From NCBI RefSeq assembly GCF_902686445.1, contig NC_062222.1, positions 45,055,292 to 45,119,291 of the forward strand: DNA of 64,000 nucleotides. Direction: 5' to 3'. Positions within the stretch are counted from its first letter, which is position 1. Every line of letters starts with the position of its first letter. The position numbers and the translations under genes were made by a program. The notes beneath the pieces are model-generated. The model saw only the letters and a list, made by a program, of their open reading frames with translations. It made no database searches and was not told the origin of the DNA. Of this stretch, positions 35,501 through 46,065 are shown piece by piece. This DNA is from Sciurus carolinensis. Lineage: Eukaryota; Chordata; Mammalia; Rodentia; Sciuridae.

Positions 35501-36417
35501 CTCCATGAAATAAATTTTCCTCTAAGTACTGCTTTCATAGTGTCCCAGAGATTTTGATATGATGTTTCTTTGTTCTCATTTACCTCTAAGAATTTTTTTT
35601 AACTTCCTTCCTAATATCTTCTGTTATCCATTCATCATATAATAGCATATTGTTTAATCTCCAGGTGTTGGAGTAATTTCTGTTTTTTACTCTTTCATTT
35701 ATTTCTAAGTTCAATCCATTATGATCTGATAAAGTACAAGGAAGTGTCTCTATCTTCTTGTATTTGCTAACATTAGCTTTGTGGCATAATATATGGTCTA
35801 TTTTAGAGAAGGATCCATGTGCTGCTGAGAAGAAAGTGTATTCGCTCTTGGTTGGATGGTATATTCTATAAATGTCTGTTAAGTCTAAATTATTGATTGT
35901 GTTATTGAGTTCTATGGTTTCTTTGTTCAATTTTTTTTGGAAGATCTGTCCAGTGGTGAGAGAGGCATGTAAAATCACCTAGTATTATTGTATTATGGTC
36001 TATTTGGTTTCTGAGATTGAGAAGGATTTGTTTGACATACATGGATGAGCCACTGTTTGGGGCATAGATATTTATGATTGTTATATCTTGCTGATTTATG
36101 GTTCCCTTAAGCAGTATGAAATGTCTTTCTTTATCCCTTCTGACTAACTTTGGCTTGAAGTGCACATTATCTGAAATGAGGATGGATTCCCCAGCTTTTT
36201 TGCTGGGTCCATGTGCATGGTATGTTTTTCCCCATCCTTTCACCTTTAGTCTTTGGGTATCTTTTGCTATGAGGTGAGTCTCTTGCAGGCAACATATTGT
36301 TGGATCTTTCTTTTTTATCCAATCTGCCAGTCTATGTCTTTTGATTGATGAATTCAGGCCATTAATATTCAGGGTTATTATTGAGATATGATTTGTATTC
36401 CCGGTCATTTGACTCAT
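32585..36417 (-). pseudogene. L1 ORF2 remnant with intact RT motif
   Basis: The start is MSQMTGNTNH (36417). The endonuclease region shows ITLNINGLNSSIKRHRLADW and QETHL. It shifts frame near 35960, where one A is missing in the GDFN motif region, then continues with FFSAAHGSFSKIDHI and LSDHNGL. The RT region includes [36 protein letters not shown] and the catalytic FADD (34300-34311). The C-terminal domain is open for 328 codons (33571-32585) and has the Cys-rich start CWWGCKLVQPLW. Breaks: shifts near 35960 and 35590, a stop region near 35250, TAA at 34804-34806, a shift near 34110 and a stop near 33600. The protein would be about 1,275 residues, the usual L1 size. Confidence 0.9.
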
Positions 36418-36477
36418 TTTATTCATTTATTTGTTTATTTTTGACACAACTTGGTTCCTCTTTATTTGAGAGTTCCT

Positions 36478-37494
36478 TTAGGATAACTCCTCCCTTTCCT
36501 GATTTGCTTCTTTGTTTTTCATCTCTTCCTCATGCAATATTTTGCTGAGAATGTTCTGTAATGCTGGCTTTCTTTTTGTATATTCTTTTAGCTTTTGTTT
36601 ATCATGGAAGAATTTTATTTCATCGTCAAATCTGAAGGTAAGTTTTGCTGGGTAAAAGATTCTTGGTTGGCATCCATTTTCTTTTAGGGCTTGAAAAATG
36701 TTATTCCTGGCCCTTCTAGCTTTTAAGGTCTGGATTGAAAAATCTGCTCATATCCGTATTGGTTTCCCCCTGAATGTAATTTGGTTCTTTTCTCTCACAG
36801 CCTTTAAGATTCTGTCTTTATTTTGTATGTTAGGTATTTTCATTATTATGTGCCTTGGTGTGGATCTGTTGTAATTTTGTGTATTTGGAGTCCTATAAGC
36901 CTCTTGGACTTGATTTTCCATTTCATTCTTCAGATTTGGGAAATTTTCTGAATTTATTTCATTGAATAGATTGTTCATTCCTTTGGTTTGTTTCTCTAAG
37001 CCTTCCTCAATCCCAATAATTCTCAAATTTGGCCTTTTCATGATATCCCATAGTTCTTGGAGATTCTGTTCATGATTTCTTACCATCTTCTCTGTTTGTT
37101 CAACTTTGTTTTCAAGGTTAAATATTTTGTCTTCAATATCTGAGGTTCTGTCTTCCAGGTGTTCTATCCTATTGGTTGTGCTTTCTATGGAGTTCTTAAT
37201 TTGGTTTATTGTTTCCTTCATTTCAAGGATTTCTGTTTGTTTTTTTTTTTTGAATATCTCTAACTCTTTATTGAAATGTTCTTTTGCTTCCTATATTTGC
37301 TCTTTTAACTGTTGATTGGTGAGTTCATTCAATGCCTGCATTTGCTCTTTCATTTCATCGTTTGCTTCCCTTATCATGTTAATTATGTGCATTCTGAACT
37401 CCCTTTCTGACATTTCTTCTGCCATGCTGTCATTGGATTTTATTGATGTAACATCCAGATTTGTTTGAGGCATTTTCTTCCCTTGTTTTTTCAT
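36478..37494 (-). pseudogene. L1 ORF1 remnant
   Basis: The ATG (37492-37494) starts MKKQGKKMPQTNLDV. A coiled coil follows (EMKEQMQALNELTNQQLKEQ), then the RRM-like segment (MKRPNLRIIGIEEG) and C-terminal segment (HIIMKIPNIQNKDRILKAVR). A TAG at 37291-37293 replaces the CGG codon seen in the other copy; decay of its CpG is part of that change. A small shift in an A run lies near 37240, and a TGA at 36748-36750 truncates the C-terminus. The frame after the TGA reads on to the normal stop at 36478-36480. Full length would be about 338 residues. Confidence 0.85.
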
Positions 37495-38643
37495 GTCGTT
37501 CAGGTATCAGTGGACTTCTGAGATGTTGCAGATTTCCTCTTTTGTCTTATAATGTCCCTGACGATTGCTAGTGTATCCCCTCTTATCCTTCAGTAGCCTG
37601 AAGTCTTAGAGGAAGTTGATACTGCGGTGCTCCCCAAGGAAGCTGCCTTTCTAGGGGTGGTGGTCTTCAGGTGGGGTATATTCCCTGCTAGTGGGCAGAG
37701 GTGCCTCCACTTGTTGACCAATGGTCATCCAAAGGGTAACTAGGCTGCGGGCTGAGGCAAGGCCTGTTTGGGCCTGTGTCTCTGGTTTTACCGTCCTTGT
37801 GGGAAAACCTCACCCGGCAGGGAAGACTCACCCGGTGGTGAGGTCTCGCTGGTCAGTTCCCCTCCTAGAGGTTCCCCTCAGTCTACAACTATCGCCTGGG
37901 CAGGGCAGCCTTCCCAGGCAACGTTCCCAGGGGCCCGGACCTACCTCCTGGGCCTGGGAGCCCTGCCCTTCGCAGACGAGTCTCCTTAGGTTGCCCCTCC
38001 TCAGAGAATCTGCCCGCAGTCCTGGAACCTTTGCTCCACCCCTCAGCTTATCTCTGTGTAGCTCTTTCAACAAAAGGCACCTAGGTCCCTGGACCGTGCT
38101 TTGCACCTAATTGCCTGGCTATGCGACCCCTCCTCTGAGCAGCCACCTGGAGCCTCGTACATATACTCCAAGCCCCAGTGACCCGCCGCTCGCCTCTTCC
38201 TCCAGGCAGCCACCCGATGTTCTGTGTGGGCGCTTGGAGATCAAGCAACTCACTGCGCACCTCCACCTCCTCAGGATGGCACCCCCCGTTGTTCAGGAGG
38301 TTGCTCTGAGTCCAAACAGCTCGCCGTCCAGCTCTTCCTCTGGCAGTCGCCGAAGCCCCAGCAGGTTGCTCCGAAACCAAGCGTTGTGCCGCGCGGCCTC
38401 CTCTGCAAAGTTCCCCGCCGTCCATGTTTACCGCTCCAGCAGGGGAAGGGGTATCTCACCGGGCAACTCTACTTCACAAAGTTCCCTGTGTTCCCGGGCT
38501 ACCGCCCCATCCGGGACGCCTCCCCAACGGGAGAGACTCACCCGGCGGCTTTGAGTTGGTCCCAAATCACTCACTATCTCCTCTTTTGAATCCAGAGTCC
38601 TGGAGCACCATGAAATGCCGCTGCCCTCTAGTCCGCCATCTTG
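37495..38643 (-). promoter_or_regulatory. L1 5' UTR with ~68-bp tandem units
   Basis: This GC-rich block of about 1.15 kb is far longer than the 5' UTR of the plus-strand L1. Inside it, plus-strand phrases recur with a period of 67-70 bases: cctctgagcagcc at 38132, cctccaggcagcc at 38199, cctcaggatggc at 38269, cctctggcagtcg at 38337 and a weaker one near 38400. They are degenerate tandem monomers. The outer ends match the other L1, but the middle does not. Long open frames on both strands here come from high GC content and lack any domain. Confidence 0.7.
38630..38643 (-). promoter_or_regulatory. YY1-type site at the L1 5' end
   Basis: The minus strand reads CAAGATGGCGGAC at the extreme 5' end of this L1, the same as in the plus-strand copy. 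Confidence 0.7.
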
Positions 38644-38649
38644 AAAAAC

Positions 38650-39850
38650 TGTAAAATGTTTTTTCACCTGCCATATCACCAACTTTCTTTAGCTTTGACT
38701 CTAAGTTTTAACTCTAAGTACTGTAATTTTTACTTTGCTTCTAGGTGAGTAAGTATGATCATGTTTTTCAGTTGATGATTCTGCAAACACTGAAATCTCA
38801 TTCTATAAAAGCCATGTTCATACATGTCTGACTACAGGAGTTTTATGTTATGTAACTAAATTTTTGTAATCTGTTCATATGAACAACATTTTTAACTGTT
38901 GTACCCTTCTTGTTCATAGTGCTAATATTATCCTTAGCAAATTGTAGATAAGCAATAATCTTCGTTTTTTCTTTACTTGGCAGTTTTCACATTGTTCCGA
39001 GAAGTAGAGAAGAAAATTTTTATCTTTAAATGGTATGTACACTTATGTTACTTGCCATAATATAGGTTAAATATTAAATGCTAACATTTAATAATATTTT
39101 ATACCAATACAAAATATTATGTTAATATTAAATACTTTATCTTAGATGTTTCTGTCTAAACTTGTCTGATCAAATTTATGCTATGGTCATACCTTGTATA
39201 TTATTGTGACAATACTGTGGGGGATGAGTAGTTGAGACCTGTAGTTTTTCACCTGACATTTCATATAGCTACTTCTTATTTGCTGTACTAGTAGATTCTC
39301 ACTTTTAGTGATTGATAGCAAAAAATGTAGATAGCCTGATTATTGGTCTTATCTTCCTACTATACCAACTGTTGCCATGTTTTCTCAAATCTTTTCCTAC
39401 TTAGGTCACAGTTACTATATGGAATAGTGCTATGGAATAGTGCTGAGATGTGTCAGTAGCAAAGAAAAAGTTGACCAGCTAATTGCATAGGTTCTGCCTT
39501 AGGTGAGATGTTGAAAAATGCCTTCTATTTCCAATGCATTATAATATTATAATTCCCTTTACAGAAAAAGCAATAAAGTTGAACTCTTACATCTTTGATC
39601 TTTTCAAATGATAGATCATATTCTTCCAGATAACATACTATGAAATTAAATATCAGCTCTCAAAATAATAAAACATTAGAGTAAGAGTTACAGTCCATAC
39701 AAAAAAAGCATTTGCAGAAGTTTGTCAAACACTTATAAAATTCATAGACATAGAGACTTTTTCCTTAAATTTTTTATTGACAGTTTAAAGTTTTTGCCAA
39801 TCTTTTCATGGTTTCTCCATCACCCTTTTCCAAGTTCCCCCTTATATGAA
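38650..39850. other. Unassigned AT-rich sequence
   Basis: No gene or recognisable repeat. A short tandem duplication (ctatggaatagtg) is at about 39417-39442. Confidence 0.5.
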
Positions 39851-39852
39851 AA

Positions 39853-39910
39853 AGATTTCCTTCCTTGGGATGATGAAAATTGAACCCAGGCCCTCACACA
39901 TGCTAAGCAT
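39853..39910 (-). repeat. Degenerate tRNA-derived SINE (ID-like) fragment
   Basis: The text 'ccttgggatgatgaaaattg' then 'aacccaggccctcacacatg' then 'ctaagcatgaac' is an inverted, decayed ID-like sequence around the B box. Confidence 0.5.
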
Positions 39911-40448
39911 GAACTTTCTTTATGTCAATATCTTCCTAGTTACTCCTCAAGCTTTCCAATTTTCTACTCTAGCTTGTTCAATATCTCCCTCCCCAATATT
40001 TTCCTGTCACTGCTTTAACTGTGTCAGCTCTTCCTTAGAAATAGTGAGACCATTTATTATGCGGCATGATCTGAAATGGCTGATAGTTGACCTTTTTGAC
40101 CTATAAAAATAATAATTTCATATAGTCCAACCTAAACATTGATAACTCCATCCTTTCTTTTAATGCCAGATTTCCCAAATTTGGAATTTAGTTTGTCAGA
40201 ATTAAATATTTTTATCAGTTTCTGATCTCTTATATCTCAGATCTGCTTTGCCTGAGGCCACTGATACTTGTATATTGTCAAATAATTCTTTTCCCCTTTG
40301 GTCCTTACAGGTTTGAACAGATTGATGTTTCTTTGAAGCTCTTAACTCTTTGATACTATGATGTCCTGGAAGACCTACTTAACTCACTTGTCTTCTCTAG
40401 TTCTTTCCATGTCTTCTTGCTCTGTGTTAACTGCAGGTCTTCTCTATG
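39911..40448. other. Unassigned sequence
   Basis: Nothing recognised. Confidence 0.5.
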
Positions 40449-41278
40449 TGTTGGGGGCTATGCCATGTGGACTACGCCAAGATGGCGCCTGGCAGTCAGC
40501 CAGAAGTTGTTTTGATCACATTGGTGGTGAGGAAGTCGGTTAACATAGAGACACTCAGGTGCTTTATCATTGGCCATATTCAAGTGAGTCCATGGCACAC
40601 AACGAGCTTCTGCTCGTGCCTGCTCGTTTTGACCTTTTCCGTGATTGGGCAGCTGGTTCTTTGCCTGATCTTTGCTTAACTGGCGTGGCCCTGCCCTCCG
40701 CCTCCTGGAGGGAATATAAGTGGGCAGTAGGCGGAAGGCAGAAAGCAGCAGTAAGCAGTAGGCAGCAGAAGCAGTAGGCAGAAAGCAGCAGGCAGATGGC
40801 AGATCGCAGAGCGGAGGACTAAAGCCACACCTTTAGATTGCGGGTCGCAGATCACAGATCGCAGTACACGGGGACACACCACTAAGAAGCACCTCTGATA
40901 GACAGCACCTTTAGCACGCATCTCTAGCACACACCTTTAGTTCGCAGGATGCAGGACGCACCTCTAAGAAGAAGCAGCAGAACTCTAAGAAGAAATAGAT
41001 CTCTGAAAGCGTAGCAAGCCTCTTTCTCTAAAACTCCCTCTCAAAGCCTCTCTTCCTCTAAAATCAAGCAAGCCTCTCTTCCTCTATAAGCTAGAGGATA
41101 AGCAAGCAAGCAAGCAAGGAAGCAGCTCAGGAATAGAAGTAGTTTATTTCCAGTCCATCTCCAATAAATATCAGCGAGATTGTTGCGCAGGCAGTAACAA
41201 ATACCCGCGGGATTGTTGCTGCGGGCGGCAACTTCTGTGTCTCCTTTTGGACTCAGTATTTGTTTGAAGAATTCCACA
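40449..41278 (+). mobile_element. GC-rich solo retroviral LTR (family not resolved)
   Basis: This 830-base block has much higher GC content than its flanks and shows LTR anatomy. It starts TGTTGGGGG, has a TATA-like ggaatataag (40711-40720), an AATAAA signal (41163-41168) and a U5-like end finishing in CACA. A YY1-type site (aagatggcgcc, about 40479) lies in U3. Right after the TATA box is a purine-rich degenerate GCAGNA repeat (40721-40815). I found no matching 6-base target duplication and no internal viral genes. The short open frames inside come from the repeats and do not resemble gag, pro or pol. It is probably a lineage-specific ERV (class II-like), but I cannot name it. Confidence 0.6.
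40721..40815 (+). repeat. Degenerate GCAGNA repeat downstream of LTR TATA box
   Basis: The unit is ggcagaaagcagcag, ggcagtag and related forms, repeated imperfectly about ten times. It would form the start of the LTR-driven transcript (R region). Confidence 0.7.
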
Positions 41279-41295
41279 CTTGTTCATTGTATTGA

Positions 41296-41722
41296 TGTTT
41301 GTATTGTATTGATGACTATCATGAGCTGCCTTGTGTCCCACACCCTGAGTTTGACTCCTAACCCCCATTGCCTGAGAATGTGACTGTATTTGGAGAAAGG
41401 ACTTGTAAAGAAGTGATTAATTTAAACTGAAGTTATCAGTGTGAGTCATAATCCAATATGATTGGAGTCCTTAAAGAAGAGGGAATTTGGATACAAGGTG
41501 AAATATCAGGAACACACTCCGAGAGAGAAAAGGCTATTTGAGAACACTAAAGAAGGCATTCTTCTGCCAGGAAAGGGCAGAGGCCCAAGAAGAAACCAAT
41601 CCTACCAATACCTAGATCTTGCACTTCCAGACTCCAGAACTCTGAGAAAATAGTTTTCTGTTGTTTAAGCTGCTCAGTCTGTGGTATTTCATCATAGCAG
41701 CCCATAATAAACCAATACTGTC
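41296..41722 (+). mobile_element. MLT1-type MaLR LTR
   Basis: The order 'cttgtgtcccacaccctgag', 'gactcctaacccccattgcc', 'gaatgtgactgtatttggag', 'cataatccaatatgattgga', 'ctccagaactctgagaaaat' and 'gttgtttaagctgctcagtc' is an almost complete MLT1 LTR. A 63-codon frame is a by-product. It abuts the GC-rich LTR, suggesting insertion of that younger LTR near the 5' end of MLT1. Confidence 0.8.
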
Positions 41723-44340
41723 ATCCCTGTCTTAACCAGCTTTATTTCTCAAGGAACAGAAGTCCTAGCAGATGTTCTGTAATGAAAAAAGGTCCTCAAT
41801 GTTTATGGAATTTTATATATGTGAATGTACTGTATTGAGAATTATAATGTACAAAAGATGGTAAAGACTCAGATATTTCACAGTAAGAAAATATTTGACT
41901 CAACACTACTCAATCTTATACTTATTTGACCATGATGTTTCCTTCATATGTCTTGCTCCATATTTCCTAATATCCCATGAAGTTGACCTTGTAAAACACT
42001 AGTCTAAGTCCACATCTAACCTTTAACCATATTTCCAGTTCTATATCTCTACAAACCTAATCATCCTTTCTATTTAAATATCATTATTTTCTTTAGAGAT
42101 TTGATTTTTTTTCTTTTTTGGTTTCTGCATTTCTGCTGGTTGAGCTCCCCTATTGTCTACTCAAATTGTGTTATTTTCAAAGTACTGTCTTTTGAATACA
42201 TTGTTTCCTTTGCATCATTCTTTGGTAGGAGCTCATCATGGTATGACTGTTTTTTCACAGTAGGTCCTTAAGTTTTTATTTTCTCTTTCTCTAAGGCTAA
42301 CGAAACCATGTGATGCTATGAGAGTCAGATTCCCTCATTTCCTTTATTATTGTGAGTTCATTCATCATGATATCCTACCAGTTGATGACCTTTAATTATT
42401 CTCCAATATCACAAAGTTTTTAGGTTATATTTAAGTTCCCTTCAAATTGATTCCGACCTACATTTAATATATCTACATTGCTCTTCTACCAGAGCTCTCT
42501 GCTCCATTCAAAATCATCTGACAAGTTTTTAATTCAGGTAGGATCAACCAACTTTTACGGATATCAGCTGGATCAGGAGTCTATGACTATCTACAATGGG
42601 TCAAATGCTTGTTAGTTCTGGCAAAGCCATTCATGCTCTACCACCCCCTTGCCTTTAGGCAATCCATCTTTCCCAACAGTGCAGTAGGATAAAACAATGA
42701 CTGTGGCTCATTCAGTTTAGAATCGCTGAATATTAACTACTTGATCAGTAACTAATTTATAGCTAACGGGAGAGAAAGACAAAAAGAAAAGTACATATTT
42801 TAGACATCCATATATGTGATGAAAAAAGTACATTAATGTGATGGAGAGTGAGACCTAGAGGGAAAAATGATAAGACTTAAAAACCAAGAAGGGGCCATCC
42901 TGAGAAATTTAGGGTAAGAAAATGCTGGAAGAAGAAATAATGGCAATGATCCTGAGGCATGGCAGAGCTTGAATGTCTCTAAAACAAAATGTTTAACAAC
43001 TGGTTTGATTCGTTTAGTATTAACAACCAATGATCACGCTTATATTCCTAATTTGCATGGCTTTTCTTTCCCACTGAGGGTGTTTAAATCTCTCTAGTCA
43101 GTTTAAGTCCAGACCAACTCCCTACTATAAGATCTTCATGATCAGCACTTCTGTAGCAAATTATCCCTCCTTTGCTATTTAACTTTAAATCATATGTATA
43201 TATTTTTTTACACTTAGATTATAAAATCCATAGTGAAAGAAATCATACTTTATAAATTTTCCAAACATCCAACCTCTCTCTATCAGAGTGTAGTTGAGCA
43301 CAGAATCTGTCTTTGTGGAACTAGTTTTGGGTTACAAAGAAATAAAGGCCTAAATTAAATATGATATATGATTCATGATAGATGATTTAAGGAGACACTG
43401 AGTGATTGAGAGCAGTCTACGTGAGTCTGGAGAGTAAAATCCACATTGAGTCTTTTTCAGCAGTGAAAGAAATCATGTGATTTTACCCTACAACTGTGGT
43501 CAAAAAAACTATCAAAATGAGATCATACATTAAGCTATTCCAAGAAAATAGTTCATGTAGACACGATTGCCGTTTATAGTGACTACCTGGTAAAAAAGAG
43601 AGAGAGAATCAAGATTCCTAGAGCCACATTTTCCAATGGCTTCAGTCACAACCAAAATGATTCTCAGGAGCTCTGTGCACAGAAAATATCAGGAAAAAAA
43701 ATTCTCAGTTTCTGTTGGGCTTTGATTCCAATTCCTGTGTAATTTCTATACACCATACCAGACTAATTGTGAGCTACATGGTCCTTCTTGTCACAACCCA
43801 CTCAAATGCAAGCCTTGCCACGCTGCCCTGATCACTCTAACTTGGGCATTACAAGCATTAACACCATTAGTTTTGATTGAGTTCAAGAAACTATGAAGAA
43901 AAAAGGAAATCTGTAAGGGAAAAAAGCAACATAGAATTTTTTTTTTTAATTCAGCAGCAGAGTTTACCTAAATCTCCAAACCTAATACTTCCCCAGGGTA
44001 GGAATAAAGAAGGGGAAGGGAGAAATGTAGAATGGACCCTTTTCTATAGGAATGGATAAAAGATGTATTTTATTGCATAATATCACCAGGTGGTAAAAAG
44101 AGAGGAAAGGGTCCAAAGAAGATTAAGGGAAATGAAAGAGAGGACCCTGAAGACATAGGACATACTTATCATTTGTACATGGTTACCTAGAACATGTGAC
44201 ACTTCAGGGCTTCTCTCTGTACTTCTGACCACAGTGAAGGATGCAGTCAACTAATAATGAGGTCAAAGAAAAGAGTGGACATCCCAGATATAATCATTAC
44301 TTCTCATGTGTGGTATAAGTAAACTTCTAGCACTTAGGAG
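41723..44340. other. Unassigned AT-rich sequence
   Basis: No gene or recognisable repeat. All frames are at most about 65 codons. Confidence 0.5.
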
Positions 44341-44344
44341 TGTT

Positions 44345-44520
44345 ACACTCTGGGTTCAATGCTTGCTCCTTTGCTTACTAGCTGGGAACATTGTCCTGGG
44401 TACCTCTGGTTATATGCAAGTACATTAATACATATGTATTTCTTCATGGACTGGATGTGATTACCATAGGGAAACTGCACCTGCACAGAGAATGCTCAAT
44501 AAATCGCTGTCATTAATATC
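44345..44520 (+). repeat. MIR SINE
   Basis: The text 'ctctgggttcaatgcttgct', 'ctttgcttactagctggg' and 'gagaatgctcaataaatcgc' follows MIR from the B-box region to its 3' end. Confidence 0.65.
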
Positions 44521-45485
44521 ATCATTACACCTTGTTCTTTAAATAAAAATAACAAAGTCTATATTATGGCATTGTATAGTTTAATAAAGAAAGAAAGGGA
44601 GAGGAACAGGAATTATCTGTCTTCTCATTATCCTCAAATAAGTTGTAAAAGGAATCAGTAATTAAAAGAAATTTTTAAAAAGAGATGTTTCTGAAATGTT
44701 AAGTACCATTGTGTAGACACTAGTTGTTCATTTCAGAAAGTCCTAGTGTCTTCATTTGAAAAATCACCTATGAACTGTTCATTTTGCAGAAAAATCACTA
44801 CTAGGAACACAAAGGGGGCAATTAATTCAGTTTCCCTTTTTATTAATAAAAAGTACAGATAATCCTAAAACTTTTCTGTGAACATTAATTTACTTCTCTT
44901 TCTTGATATCTAAAATGCTACAGCTTTTTATCCTCCTAAGTAATTTTGAACTTGAGTAAAATTGTGGAAGATAAAATTTGATTCAGGACTTATGAAACTC
45001 TTGATGCCAGTTGGTTCTTTCAGTGACTATTTAACTATTGGTGTTCATGATATTATAAGTTTCCCCATTTCTGCATTCTTAGATCCCTCTTAAATTTGAT
45101 TTCTATTTTGTGGGCTTTTCTTTGCCCTTTCTTGGAAGAGGGAGGGCAGATTTCTCACCCAGGTTGTGATGTGGAGAGAAATACCACACCACATTGGATC
45201 TACCTCTATGATCCTAGACATTAGAAATAGAAGGGAGGAAATATCTAGTTCTGTTAAAGAGAAATGTTGTTTGTAGCATTTGTCAAATATTCCCTGTGAA
45301 GTGTATGAGGTGATTTAGTCAGTCTTGGATCATTACAAGCTAATTTCAATCTTTACGTATGTGAACCTCTAACAATGACAGTGTGTGGATCCTACCATAG
45401 TGTATCTTACTATAGTTTCTGAAACTGTGAGAGTTAGTCAAAATATTGAGAAGAAATAAAAAATCTATTGGATACTTATCATATT
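44521..45485. other. Unassigned sequence
   Basis: Nothing recognised. Confidence 0.5.
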
Positions 45486-45489
45486 CTCA

Positions 45490-45612
45490 ACTGATGTCAA
45501 TCCTTTATTTGTATGCAATTTAAAAAAAAATCAGTAACCCCAAGAAAATACTGAGAAAAGTTAAGAAATTTTTCCAACAACAGCTGATCAGGGATAGGAA
45601 AATTTGAACAAT
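45490..45612 (-). repeat. Possible MIR, inverted
   Basis: The phrases 'atactgagaaaagttaagaa', 'atttttccaacaacagctg' and 'aggaaaatttgaac' resemble the inverted MIR centre. It is weak. Confidence 0.35.
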
Positions 45613-45667
45613 TTGGTAGTCTGGTTTGAGAGTCTGTGGTCAGTCAAGCACTGAAATTTCAGGAATA

Positions 45668-45702
45668 TTGTTTTTTGTTGTTTGTTTGTTTGTTTGTTTT
45701 TT
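45668..45702 (+). repeat. (GTTT)n microsatellite
   Basis: About six GTTT units lie within a T-rich run. Confidence 0.85.
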
Positions 45703-46065
45703 TAAAGAAAATCGACCTAAGAGATTTTGAAAAATGTCTAAGAGAGTGATAAAAAGGAAACTGAGAAATCCTATATTTGTACCCTCATGAGACATTTAAT
45801 TCTATGCAAAAGCTACTAGGTTTGAATTTAGCAATATTTTCTCCCTAGCACTCACATGCCTCACATTGGCATAGAGAGATTTGCATGGATATAAAACATA
45901 CCCAGCATATGTGAATATGCCCTGTTCACAAGCATAAAAAAGGAAATATGTCACTTAATGATACAAGTTAAGTAGATTTAAGCAATAATTTTAGATGACC
46001 ATTCTACTTTTTAATAATGATCCAAATTCTTTTTATGTTAATCAGACATTCATTAACTTAAATAA

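Larger units (their letters stand above)
32333..38643 (-). mobile_element. Near full-length LINE-1, inactive
   Basis: This 6.3-kb element is the mirror partner of the plus-strand L1. In its own direction it has a long GC-rich 5' UTR (38643 to 37495), ORF1 (37494-36478), ORF2 (36417-32585), a 3' UTR and a short A tail (T run at 32333-32340). It lacks only about four bases of the 5' end found in the other copy. I found no convincing target site duplication. ORF2 is better preserved than in the plus copy and keeps the FADD motif, but stops and frameshifts remain in both ORFs. Confidence 0.95.

Noticed and set aside
32306..38647. CATCTTGA near 32307 and at the right end of the minus-strand L1 as a target site duplication
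   Set aside because: The left match is about 20 bases away from the T run and the right match is L1 sequence itself, so it is probably coincidence.
37721..38682. Several open frames of 84-147 codons on both strands
   Set aside because: They overlap each other within the GC-rich L1 5' UTR monomers. GC richness lowers stop frequency; no protein similarity is apparent.
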